Shown piece by piece: positions 8,844-17,034 of a stretch of DNA of 64,000 nucleotides. The stretch is from Mycolicibacterium parafortuitum (GTDB lineage: Bacteria > Actinomycetota > Actinomycetes > Mycobacteriales > Mycobacteriaceae), in assembly GCF_002086815.1 (NCBI RefSeq), contig NZ_MVID01000004.1:62001-126000 (forward strand), in the 5' to 3' direction. Made by a program: the position numbers and the translations under genes. Numbering within the stretch: the first letter of the stretch is position 1; every line of letters begins with the position of its first letter. The notes beneath the pieces were generated by a model, which saw only the letters and a program-made list of their open reading frames with translations, did not search any database and had not been told where the DNA came from.

Positions 8844-9687
8844 GCTGACTCTTCACGAACAGCCCCAGCCTGCGGTCCACGGGGGCGAACAGCCTCTTCC
8901 CGGCCTCGGTGAGGCTCTCGCGCGGACCGATCGCGAGATTGCCGAACGGTGCCAGGCTTTCGCTGAAGATCTCCTCGACCCGATGCTGGAGCATCTGCTC
9001 GAAGTAGATGAACACGTTGCGGCACATGATCAGGTTGAACTCGCCGAACGCGCTGTCGGTCGCGAGATTGTGCGAGAAGAACTCGATCCGCGAGCGCAGG
9101 TCGGGACTCAGGATGCACCGGTCGTACTTCGCGATGTACCACTGCGAGAACGGCCGCTGCCCGCCGCTGGCCTGGTAGTTGCGGGTGGCGCGCACCATCG
9201 CGTCGGCCGGGTAGATCGCCGAGGTCGCCGCCCGCAGCGATTCGTTGTCGATGTCGGTGGCGTAGATCGTGGTTCGCTCGAGCAGCCCGGCCTCGTCGAG
9301 CAAGATTGCCACCGAGTAGGCCTCCTCCCCCGTCGCGCAACCCGCGATCCAGACCCTGATCCTCGGATAGGTGGCCAGCCTGGGCAGGATCTCACTGCGA
9401 ATCTTGGCGAACACCAACGGATCCCGGAACATCTCGGTGACGTTCACCGTCATCGTGGACAACAGATCGGCCAGCAGCACCGGATCGCGCAGCACCCTGC
9501 CCTGCGCTTCGGAGATGCTGGCGAACTTGTGCCTGCCGACGAAGGCTGCGAGCCGCCGATTGCGCGACGCGTCGCTGTAGTGCCGGAAGTCGTAGCCGAG
9601 ATGCTCGAAGACCGTGAAGAAGAACGCGTCGGCCTCGATGGCCTCCAGGTCACGGGATCGCGCCGGCTCCGGCATCTGCGCGGCCAT
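8830..9687 (-). CDS. cheR: CheR-type glutamate O-methyltransferase
   Basis: 285 residues. A helical N-terminal domain (residues about 10-85) precedes a SAM-binding methyltransferase fold with VWIAGCATGEEAYSVAILL, ATDIDNESL and IMCRNVFIYF, the standard CheR signature. ATG at 9687 is 5 bp after the hybrid kinase stop; an alternative ATG four codons later exists. With CheB it forms a reversible carboxyl-methylation pair. No methyl-accepting chemoreceptor is encoded in the window, so the likely target is a helical or coiled-coil segment of the adjacent kinase (inference). Confidence 0.88.
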   Translation of the reverse strand: MAAQMPEPARSRDLEAIEADAFFFTVFEHLGYDFRHYSDASRNRRLAAFVGRHKFASISEAQGRVLRDPVLLADLLSTMTVNVTEMFRDPLVFAKIRSEILPRLATYPRIRVWIAGCATGEEAYSVAILLDEAGLLERTTIYATDIDNESLRAATSAIYPADAMVRATRNYQASGGQRPFSQWYIAKYDRCILSPDLRSRIEFFSHNLATDSAFGEFNLIMCRNVFIYFEQMLQHRVEEIFSESLAPFGNLAIGPRESLTEAGKRLFAPVDRRLGLFVKSQHGRG

Positions 9688-9692
9688 CAGGG

Positions 9693-12600
9693 TCAGGATT
9701 CCGTCGCCTTGCGTTGACCGCGCGGCCGGCTGGCCAGCCAGACCCGCAGCACAGACGTCAGCTGGTCCATGTCGACCGGCTTGGTGACATAGTCGGAAGC
9801 GCCTGCCTCCAGGCACTTCTGGCGATCGCCCTTCATCGCCTTGGCGGTCAGCGCGACGATCGGCAGATTGCGCCAGCGCTGGTCGGCGCGGATGCGGCGC
9901 ATCGCCTCGTAACCGTCCATCACCGGCATCATGATGTCCATCAGCACCAGCCCGACCTCCGGATGCGCGTCGAGGGTGTCGATGCCGGCCTGCCCGTTGC
10001 GGGCGGGCAGCACCGTGATCCCGTAGCGCTTCAGCGCACTGCCGAGCGAGAACACGTTCCGCACGTCGTCGTCCACGAGCAGCACGGTGTTGCCCTCCAG
10101 TGACTCGTCGATGCGGCGCGGATTGGCCAGGATCTCGCGCGCCGAATTGGGCATGTCGTCTGCGACGCGGTGCAGGAACAACGCCGTCTCGTCCAACAGC
10201 CGCTCCGGGGAGCGCGCGTTCTTCAGCACGATCGCCGCGGCCAGATCCTCCAACCGTTCGGTCTCTGCGGGCGTCAACTCGCGTCCGGTGTGCACGATCA
10301 CCGGCAGGTGTTTGGCCTCCAGCTGGTCCTTGATCCGTTCGATCAGGTCGATCCCGTCGATGTCGGGGAGCCCGAGATCCAGGACCACACAGTCATAGTG
10401 GGTGGGGCCGGACAGTTCGGCCAGCACCTGCTCGCCGGTGCCAACGCAAGTGATCGCGATGTCGTCGCTCTCGATCATGTGCTTGACCACCTGACGCTGA
10501 TTGGCGTCGTCCTCGGCGACCAACACGTTCCGCGGGCCCGGCTTCAGGAAATCCGCGGTCGAGGTGAACATCGAACGCAGATCGGCGATCTCGGCGGGTT
10601 TGTTCAGCGTGTGGATCGCGCCCATCCGGCGGCCGCGGCCGTCGTCGTCGGTACCGGACACCACGTTGACCGGGATGTGCCGGGTGGCCAGGTCGTGTTT
10701 GAGCACGTCGAGCACCACCCACCCGGCCATGTCAGGGAGCCCGATGTCGAGTGTGATCGCCGCCGGCTGGTGTTCTTTGGCCAGCGCCAACGCTTTTCGC
10801 CCGCTCGAGGTCACCACGGACGCGAACCCGGCCTCGGCCGCGAGTTCGGCGAGCATCCGGGCGAAGGTGGGGTCGTCCTCGACGATCAGCAGCACGGGCT
10901 TGCCGCCCTGCGGCCACTGCACATCGGAGACGTCGACGGTGCCGAACCGGTCGGTGAGGTCGGTGTCGATGTCGGTCTGGCCGTCGGTCTCGACGGCGGG
11001 CCGGGCCGCTGCGGCGGCCGGCCGCGATCCGCGGGGCATCGTCGTGCGCCGTTCCGATGCCCGTGCGGCGGGGGCCTCGACGGGCAGGTAGCAGGTGAAC
11101 GTCGAGCCCTGCCCCAGCGTGCTGCGCAGTGCGATGTCACCGCCCAGGTGACGGGCCAGCTCACGGCTGATCGCCAGACCGAGCCCGGTGCCGCCGTACT
11201 GTTTCGCCGAGCCCCGGCCCGCCTGCTGGAAGGACTCGAAGATCAGGTGGTGGTCCTTCTCGTCGATACCGATCCCGGTGTCGACGACCGCCAGCGAAAG
11301 ATACCGTTCGCCGGGGCGGCCATCGGTGTCGTCGGCACCGGAGATCCGCACGGTGACCGAGCCCTCGTCGGTGAACTTGATCGCGTTGGCGACCAGGTTC
11401 TTCGCGATCTGCTTGACCCGGGTGTAGTCACTGGTGAGGCGCGGTGGCGCGGCCGGGTCGACGACAACCCCGAACTCGATGTTCTTGTCCTCGGCCATGT
11501 GCCGGAACGTGCGCTCCAGGAACGTGACCAGTCCGGCGACCTCGATCGGCTCCGTCTCCACGCGCAGCGACCCGGATTCGACCTTGGCCAGGTCGAGAAC
11601 CTCGTCGATCAGGTTGAGCAGGTCCTTGCCGGACTGCTGGATCGTCTCGGCGAACTCGTGCTGCCTGGGGTTGAGCGGTTCGTCGGACTCGGTCAGCAGA
11701 CCGGCCAGGATCAGGATGCTGTTCAGCGGGGTGCGCAGTTCGTGAGACATGTTGGCGAGAAATTCCGATTTGTACCGCGAGGACACGGCCAGTTCCTCGG
11801 CCTTGGCCTCCAGCGAAGCGCTGAGGTGCTGCAGCTCCTCGTTCTTCTCCTCCAGCGCCCGCGCCTGTGCCTCAAGGCGTTCCGAGCTCGCGCGCAGTTC
11901 CTCTTTCTGGGTGCGCAGCTCCTCGGTGGTCTCCTCCAGCTCGGCGTTCTGCGCCGACAGCAGATCCTCGCGCTGCGTGAGCTGTTCGTTGGCGGCGCGC
12001 AGCTCCTCTTCCTGGGTCTGCAACTCCTCGGTCTGGGCTTGCGAGATGCGCAGCAGGTCACGGGTTTTCTGCGCCGACTCGATCGCGCTGAGTGCGACGC
12101 CCGCGCCCAGCGCGATGCTCTCCAACAGCTCGACGTCGTCTGCGGAGAACAGCCGCAGGCCCGCGAGCTCGATGACGCCGAGCACCTCGTGCTCGAATTT
12201 GATCGGCACCAGGATCAGCGACATCGGCTCGGTCTTGCCCAGCCCGGACACGACCTCGACGTAGTCCGCCGGGGCGCCGGTCACCTCGATCCTGCTGCCC
12301 TCCAGCGCGCACTGCCCGACCAGACCCTCGCCGAACCCGTACGAGTTGGGCAGGCCCTTACGGCGCTGGAACGCATACGACGCCGTGAGCGCGAAGCGTC
12401 CCGGCTCGTCGGGCTGCTGCAGATACAGCGCGGCGTGCTTGGCGTCGACGGCCTTTGCGCTTCCGGTCAGGATGATCCCGCTGGCAGCGGCGAGGTCGTC
12501 GACGCTCTGCACCTCGGTCATCAGCTCGGCCTGAATCTCCTTGGAGCGGCGGGCCTTCTCGTTCGCCGACGCCGACGCGGTGACCGTGCGGTGGATGTTG

Positions 12601-13208
12601 CGGCTGGTCAACACCATCATCACCCCGAGCGCGACGACGATCACGCTGACGAACGTCCACAGGAACGCCCGCGAAGCGCTGATCGACGCCGACGCACGCT
12701 GGTTGACCTCGTCGACGGTGCGGGCGGTCTCCTGTTCGATCTGGTCGAGTTGGCTTGCCAGCTCCGCTGTCTGGGCGTCGATGCCGATGGCCGACACCGC
12801 CGCGTCACCGGCGTTGCCGATGTTGTCCAGCTCGTCCCGGTAGTTGCGCCGGAACGTCTCCCAGCTGGTCACCGCCTGCTGGTATTGCCTGCGGATGCCG
12901 TCGTCGTTGGTGGTCTGCGCGGCCGAGCGCAGATCGGTGTCGATGGAGCTGTCCAGTCCGTCCAGCTGGGCCTGCAGCCGGGTGCGCTGCCCGGTATCGG
13001 TGGTCGCCAGCAGCTGGCTGTACGCGGCGAGCAGGCTCTGCAGGTCCCGGTCGGCGTCGAGCGCGGTGACCTGCGCCTCTCGCGCGAGCTGGCGCTGTTC
13101 GTACAGCGCAGAGATACGGTTGGTCTGAACCGTGTACAGCGTGTTGGCGGTGATGATCGCCACCAGCGCCGCGCCGCACAGGATCGCCAGTCGGGTCGCG
13201 AGCCTCAT
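9693..13208 (-). CDS. Hybrid sensor histidine kinase with three receiver domains
   Basis: 1171 residues. In order: TM1 (about 7-25), an extracytoplasmic four-helix-like sensor (26-180), TM2 (182-202), a GAF domain (about 235-375), a long heptad coiled coil (about 380-475), HisKA with H489 in MSHELRTP, HATPase_c with DTGIGID and GTGLGLAIS, then three receivers with phospho-acceptor Asp at 821 (TLDIGLPD), 944 (VLDLGLPD) and 1091 (LMDIMMPV). It lacks an Hpt domain, so phosphate must leave through a separate carrier or the receivers act in cis. The start is 1 bp after the stop of the GGDEF-EAL gene (TGACATG), showing tight coupling. Confidence 0.92.
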   Translation of the reverse strand: MRLATRLAILCGAALVAIITANTLYTVQTNRISALYEQRQLAREAQVTALDADRDLQSLLAAYSQLLATTDTGQRTRLQAQLDGLDSSIDTDLRSAAQTTNDDGIRRQYQQAVTSWETFRRNYRDELDNIGNAGDAAVSAIGIDAQTAELASQLDQIEQETARTVDEVNQRASASISASRAFLWTFVSVIVVALGVMMVLTSRNIHRTVTASASANEKARRSKEIQAELMTEVQSVDDLAAASGIILTGSAKAVDAKHAALYLQQPDEPGRFALTASYAFQRRKGLPNSYGFGEGLVGQCALEGSRIEVTGAPADYVEVVSGLGKTEPMSLILVPIKFEHEVLGVIELAGLRLFSADDVELLESIALGAGVALSAIESAQKTRDLLRISQAQTEELQTQEEELRAANEQLTQREDLLSAQNAELEETTEELRTQKEELRASSERLEAQARALEEKNEELQHLSASLEAKAEELAVSSRYKSEFLANMSHELRTPLNSILILAGLLTESDEPLNPRQHEFAETIQQSGKDLLNLIDEVLDLAKVESGSLRVETEPIEVAGLVTFLERTFRHMAEDKNIEFGVVVDPAAPPRLTSDYTRVKQIAKNLVANAIKFTDEGSVTVRISGADDTDGRPGERYLSLAVVDTGIGIDEKDHHLIFESFQQAGRGSAKQYGGTGLGLAISRELARHLGGDIALRSTLGQGSTFTCYLPVEAPAARASERRTTMPRGSRPAAAAARPAVETDGQTDIDTDLTDRFGTVDVSDVQWPQGGKPVLLIVEDDPTFARMLAELAAEAGFASVVTSSGRKALALAKEHQPAAITLDIGLPDMAGWVVLDVLKHDLATRHIPVNVVSGTDDDGRGRRMGAIHTLNKPAEIADLRSMFTSTADFLKPGPRNVLVAEDDANQRQVVKHMIESDDIAITCVGTGEQVLAELSGPTHYDCVVLDLGLPDIDGIDLIERIKDQLEAKHLPVIVHTGRELTPAETERLEDLAAAIVLKNARSPERLLDETALFLHRVADDMPNSAREILANPRRIDESLEGNTVLLVDDDVRNVFSLGSALKRYGITVLPARNGQAGIDTLDAHPEVGLVLMDIMMPVMDGYEAMRRIRADQRWRNLPIVALTAKAMKGDRQKCLEAGASDYVTKPVDMDQLTSVLRVWLASRPRGQRKATES

Positions 13209-13209
13209 G

Positions 13210-15804
13210 TCACCCCAGTCTCGTCAGATAGTCGCCCAGCTCGGCCACCTCGATGGGCGGTGAGTACAGGAAGCCCTGCTGCAGAACGCATCCCGCGTCC
13301 CGCAGCCAGTCGGCCTGCTGCTGTTGCTCCACACCCTCGGCGATGACGTCGACCTGCATGCACTGCGCGACCGCGATCTGGCTGCGCACCAGCCGCTGCG
13401 CCAGTTCGTCGTGGTGGACCTCGGCGATGAACGACCGGTCGATCTTGAGCCAGTCGACCGGGACGTGCATCAGGTTGGTCATGCTGGCGTGCTCGACGCC
13501 GAAATCGTCCATCGCCAGACTGAATCCGTAATCACGGGCCCCGCGCAGCGCGAGGTGTGCGGGCGCCGGGTCCCGGTTGAACGCCCGTTCCGTCAGTTCC
13601 AGGCAGACCCGCTGCGGTGCGATCGCGTGGCTGCGGTGCACGGTGATCAGATGGTCGAGGAAGGTGCTGTCGAGCACCTGGTCCGGGGATACGTTGACGT
13701 GCAGCTTCAGGTCGTCCCTGCCGAGCGCCGCGTAGTCCGCGAAGCTGCGGGCCAGCACCCAGCGGCCCAGCGGTGCCGCCTGGCCGGAATCCTCTGCCAG
13801 CGAGACGATCTCGGTTGCCGGAATCTCGTCGCCCGCCAGCCGCCAGCGGACCAGCGCCTCGACCCCGAACAGCGCACCGGTCGCGGCGTTGACGATCGGC
13901 TGGTAGACCATGCGCAGATCCGACCGGGCGATCGCGTCGATCACCTCCGCGCGCAGGTTGACCTTGCCCTGCTGGCGGGAGCCGATCGCGTCGGTGTAGA
14001 GCACGCACACCCGGGACCGGCTCTTCTTGGCTTCGAACATCGCCATGTCGGCCTGGGTCAGCAGCTCCTCGGGAGTGTGTGCGGTGGCCCCCAGACATGC
14101 GATGCCCATGCTGATCGACGGGCGCAGCACCGCGTTGCCGCAGTGCACCGGTTGGGACTGCACGAGCTCGAGGATCCGGTCCCCGGCGGCGGCGGCCGCC
14201 GCCGCCGACCGCACCTCCTCGAAGACCACGACGAACTCGTCGCCGCCGATGCGGCACACCAGGGTGTCCTCGCTGACCGCCGAACGCAGCCGGGCCGCCA
14301 CCTCCAGCAGCAGCTCGTCACCGGTGTCGTGGCCATAGGTGTCGTTGACCGCCTTGAAGTGGTTGACGTCCAGATACAGCAGCGCCACCAGATCCGCGGT
14401 GGCGCTGCGCTGGCGCGCGAGCGCGGCCAGGCGATCGTTGAGTTGACGGCGGTTCGCCAGGTCGGTGAGCGGGTCGTGGCTGGCCAGGTGCCGGATCTCG
14501 GTCTGGGCGTGTTTGATCTCCGTCAGGTCGTGGACCACGACGGCCACCAGCAGATCGACGGAGTCGCCGATCGGCGACATCGTGATCATCACCTCGACGT
14601 GGCGCCCGTCATGGGCGGCCAGCGTCATCTCCAGCGTGACCGCCTGCCGGGTCGTCAACGCGTCATCGAGGTGCTCCTGCATGCGTTGCCGCTCGGCGGG
14701 GACGGCGAGATCGCAGATGGACATGCCGAGCAACTCGTCGTTGTCAGCGCCGGCTGTGCTGTCGCCGCCCGCGGTGAACAGCGCGACGGCGGCCTTGTTG
14801 CAGCTGCGGATCACACCGGCGACGTCGACGGCCAGGATCGCGTCGCCGGTGGCCTGCATGACCGCGGCGTATTCGGCCTGCACCCGGTACAGCGTCGCGT
14901 TGGAGATCGCCAGCGCCGCGGCGGCGGAAGCGCCGCGGAACAACACGGATTCGGTCTCGGTGAAGGCCGGCCCGTCAGCCCTGCCGACACAGACCACCCC
15001 GAATCGCTGGCTGCGTGCGGTCAATTCCTCGATCATCACCGCCTGATACGCGGTCGCCTCCCGGATCCGGGCCGCGTCGGATCCGGCCATCAACGCGCGC
15101 AGCAGTTCCGCCGCCCCGGGAGATTCGTTGTGCGACAACGACTCGTGCCATCCGTGGTCCGGTGTCGGAAGCCGAAGCACGCATTCGGCGTCGAACATCT
15201 GGCTGAGTTCGGTGACGATCGTGCGCTCGAGCGACGCCAGATCGATGCTGGCCTCCGCGAAGATGTTGGTCAGCCGCTCCCGGCGCCGGGTGATGGCCAG
15301 TTCGTCGCGCTGCCGGACCTCGGCGGCGCGGGCCGTCTGCAGCTGCTGCTCGTGCAGTCGGGCGGCCTCGCTGCGTAGCCGGGCGAACGACCGGTCGAGC
15401 TCGAGCAACGCCTTCACCTTGGCGTAGAACACCTGCCGGGACACCGGCTTGACCAGGAAGTCGACCGCGCCCAGATCGTAGCCCCGGTGCAGGTCGCCGG
15501 CCTCGGCCTGGCCGGTCAGGAAGATGATCGGCGTCGAGGCCATCTCCTCGACGTCCCGAATCAGCTGGGCGGTCTCGAAACCGCCCATCCCCGGCATGTT
15601 GATGTCGAGCACGATCACGGCGACCTGGCGTTCCAGCAGCATCGTGAGCGCCTCTTCGCCGGATCCCGCCTGCGCGATGTCGCAGTCCAGCGGCGTGAGG
15701 ACAATGCACAGAAGTTCACGGAGCCGGGTGTCGTCATCGACGACCAGCACCGTCTGCCGGTCACCGGTCGTGGATTCCTCGCCGGTCGGCGCAGGGGTCG
15801 TCAT
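13210..15804 (-). CDS. Response regulator with PAS, GGDEF and EAL domains (c-di-GMP turnover)
   Basis: 864 residues. Receiver with phospho-acceptor D67 (VLDINMPG), a short coiled coil, a GAF-like region (about 190-320), a PAS domain (about 320-440), GGDEF at 520-524 in CRIGGDEF, and EAL at 649-651. The EAL domain keeps its catalytic set (NVSP, ELTE, DDFG, KIDRSF, EGVE), and the GGDEF site is intact, but the RxxD inhibition site expected just upstream of GGDEF is absent. Both cyclase and phosphodiesterase activities are therefore plausible and would be gated by phosphorylation. ATG at 15804 is preferred over a TTG at 15846. First gene of the eight-gene minus-strand block. Confidence 0.9.
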   Translation of the reverse strand: MTTPAPTGEESTTGDRQTVLVVDDDTRLRELLCIVLTPLDCDIAQAGSGEEALTMLLERQVAVIVLDINMPGMGGFETAQLIRDVEEMASTPIIFLTGQAEAGDLHRGYDLGAVDFLVKPVSRQVFYAKVKALLELDRSFARLRSEAARLHEQQLQTARAAEVRQRDELAITRRRERLTNIFAEASIDLASLERTIVTELSQMFDAECVLRLPTPDHGWHESLSHNESPGAAELLRALMAGSDAARIREATAYQAVMIEELTARSQRFGVVCVGRADGPAFTETESVLFRGASAAAALAISNATLYRVQAEYAAVMQATGDAILAVDVAGVIRSCNKAAVALFTAGGDSTAGADNDELLGMSICDLAVPAERQRMQEHLDDALTTRQAVTLEMTLAAHDGRHVEVMITMSPIGDSVDLLVAVVVHDLTEIKHAQTEIRHLASHDPLTDLANRRQLNDRLAALARQRSATADLVALLYLDVNHFKAVNDTYGHDTGDELLLEVAARLRSAVSEDTLVCRIGGDEFVVVFEEVRSAAAAAAAGDRILELVQSQPVHCGNAVLRPSISMGIACLGATAHTPEELLTQADMAMFEAKKSRSRVCVLYTDAIGSRQQGKVNLRAEVIDAIARSDLRMVYQPIVNAATGALFGVEALVRWRLAGDEIPATEIVSLAEDSGQAAPLGRWVLARSFADYAALGRDDLKLHVNVSPDQVLDSTFLDHLITVHRSHAIAPQRVCLELTERAFNRDPAPAHLALRGARDYGFSLAMDDFGVEHASMTNLMHVPVDWLKIDRSFIAEVHHDELAQRLVRSQIAVAQCMQVDVIAEGVEQQQQADWLRDAGCVLQQGFLYSPPIEVAELGDYLTRLG

Positions 15805-15989
15805 CTGTCCCGGCGCCCCTCCTGGGGCACGCACCTCGACTTGCAAACCCGCCGTCCCCTACGAGAATCCCACTCGTGCCTGTTCTGCGCCGCAAAACGC
15901 CGTGGCGGTATCCGACTCACGAAGCATAGAGCGCATTCCCGGAATTGGGCGGGCAACTGAGGATAGTTCGCCACGATTCGAAAACGCCG

Positions 15990-16050
15990 GTGTTTTCAGA
16001 GGCTGTTTTTTCAGTGGCCGCTGTTTTTGTGGGCCCTGTTTCTGTGGGCC
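15990..16050. repeat. Short tandem repeats (CTGTTT-type, 15-18 bp units)
   Basis: Two adjacent 15-bp copies, CTGTTTTTGTGGGCC (16021-16035) and CTGTTTCTGTGGGCC (16036-16050), differ at one base. They are preceded by a diverged 18-bp copy at 16003-16020 and a fragment from 15990. The tract is T-rich on the plus strand, unlike the surrounding DNA. It lies in the 268-bp space between the GGDEF-EAL gene and the divergent EVE-like gene. In one frame it would read as repeated CFCGP, but no convincing start supports a coding role. No other gene is visible in this space. Confidence 0.7.
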
Positions 16051-16072
16051 CGCACCGGGGAATGCGCCGCCG

Positions 16073-16513
16073 GTGACTCCCGTACGCGCGGTGACCCCCG
16101 AAACGCTCGGCGCGTGGGTGATCAAGTGCAACGCCCGCGTCACGGCCGTCGACCCGATGCTGACCGCCGGGACGGCCAATTCGCGATGGTGCATCGCGGA
16201 CAATTACCGCTCGCAGCTGATCCGCCCGGGCCAGCGCGTGCTGTTGTGGGTCTCGGCGCATCCGCAGCGCGGATTCTGGGGCGCCGGGCGGATCACGGGT
16301 CCCCCGTCGGCCGGCGATGGCCGGCTGTCGGTCCCGGTGCACCTACCGCTGTTCACCGAGCCGCTGACGGCGTCGGAGTTGTCCGCCGTGGACGGAGTGC
16401 GGGCGATGGAGGTCTTCCGCTCGCCGCAGCAGGCCAACCCGTCGTGGGTCAGCCGAACCGAGCTGACCGTGCTCGACCCGCTGCTGGCGCGGTTGAACAT
16501 CAGCCGCGGTTGA
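16073..16513 (+). CDS. EVE/PUA-like domain protein (hypothetical)
   Basis: 146 residues from the GTG at 16073 (a second GTG at 16091 is equally possible). The pattern WVIKCN at the start, RWCIADNYRSQLIRPGQRVLLWVS, RGFWGAGRITG and ELTVLDPLL near the end resembles EVE-domain proteins, a PUA-like fold that reads modified bases or nucleotides. The match is by pattern only. It stands alone between the c-di-GMP block and the F420 reductase, 61 bp before the latter. Confidence 0.6.
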   Translation: MTPVRAVTPETLGAWVIKCNARVTAVDPMLTAGTANSRWCIADNYRSQLIRPGQRVLLWVSAHPQRGFWGAGRITGPPSAGDGRLSVPVHLPLFTEPLTASELSAVDGVRAMEVFRSPQQANPSWVSRTELTVLDPLLARLNISRG

Positions 16514-16574
16514 ATTTCAGTACAGCGGGCACTGCAGTGGAATACCGCGACCGGCACACAGAGTTGGAGACGAG

Positions 16575-17006
16575 ATGAGTGAGAACGCAGAGCTGAGCCC
16601 CACCGACTGGGTACGCGAGCAGACCCAGCGAATCCTTGAGCAGGGCACCACCGACGGGGTCGAGATCCTCGACCGGCCGGTCGTGCTGTTCACGACCCTC
16701 GGCGCGAAGTCCGGCAAGAAGCGCTACGTGCCGTTGATGCGGGTCGAGGAGAACGGCAGCTACGCGATGGTGGCCTCCAAGGGCGGCGACCCGAAGCACC
16801 CGAGCTGGTATCACAACGTGAAGGCCAACCCGTCGGTGACGGTTCAGGACGGCACCCAGGTCTTCGAGGGCACCGCCCGCGAGCTCGAGGGCGACGAGCG
16901 TGCGCACTGGTGGGACCTCGCCGTCGCGGCGTATCCGCCCTACGCCGAGTACCAGACCAAGACGTCGCGCCAGATCCCCGTCTTCATCGTCGAGCCCGCG
17001 GGTTGA
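16575..17006 (+). CDS. Deazaflavin (F420)-dependent nitroreductase family protein (Ddn-like)
   Basis: 143 residues. The family pattern is clear: DRPVVLFTTLGAKSGKKRYVPL, ASKGGDPKHPSWYHNVKANP, then FEGTARELEGDERAHWWDLA, as in FDOR-A proteins such as Ddn of M. tuberculosis. Such proteins use reduced F420 to reduce quinones and can activate nitroimidazoles. It would act at the inner face of the membrane. The GTSxxx-type contact region is represented by KSGKKR. A single-gene unit 28 bp before malQ. Confidence 0.85.
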   Translation: MSENAELSPTDWVREQTQRILEQGTTDGVEILDRPVVLFTTLGAKSGKKRYVPLMRVEENGSYAMVASKGGDPKHPSWYHNVKANPSVTVQDGTQVFEGTARELEGDERAHWWDLAVAAYPPYAEYQTKTSRQIPVFIVEPAG

Positions 17007-17034
17007 CGAGTCTCCGCGCGGGTATAGCCGCGCG

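Noticed and set aside
8205..9687. A chemotaxis operon
   Set aside because: Only CheB and CheR are present; no receptors, CheA, CheW or flagellar genes, and mycobacteria are non-motile.
10170..13346. Very long open frame (over 1000 codons) on the plus strand
   Set aside because: It is antisense to the hybrid kinase, has low-complexity composition and no domain pattern; a high-GC shadow of codon bias.
14195..14220. GCC/GGC run suggestive of a repeat element
   Set aside because: It is a coding alanine run inside the GGDEF domain.
13324..15378. Long plus-strand frame opposite the GGDEF-EAL gene
   Set aside because: Antisense shadow with His/Arg/Gln-rich composition and no start context.
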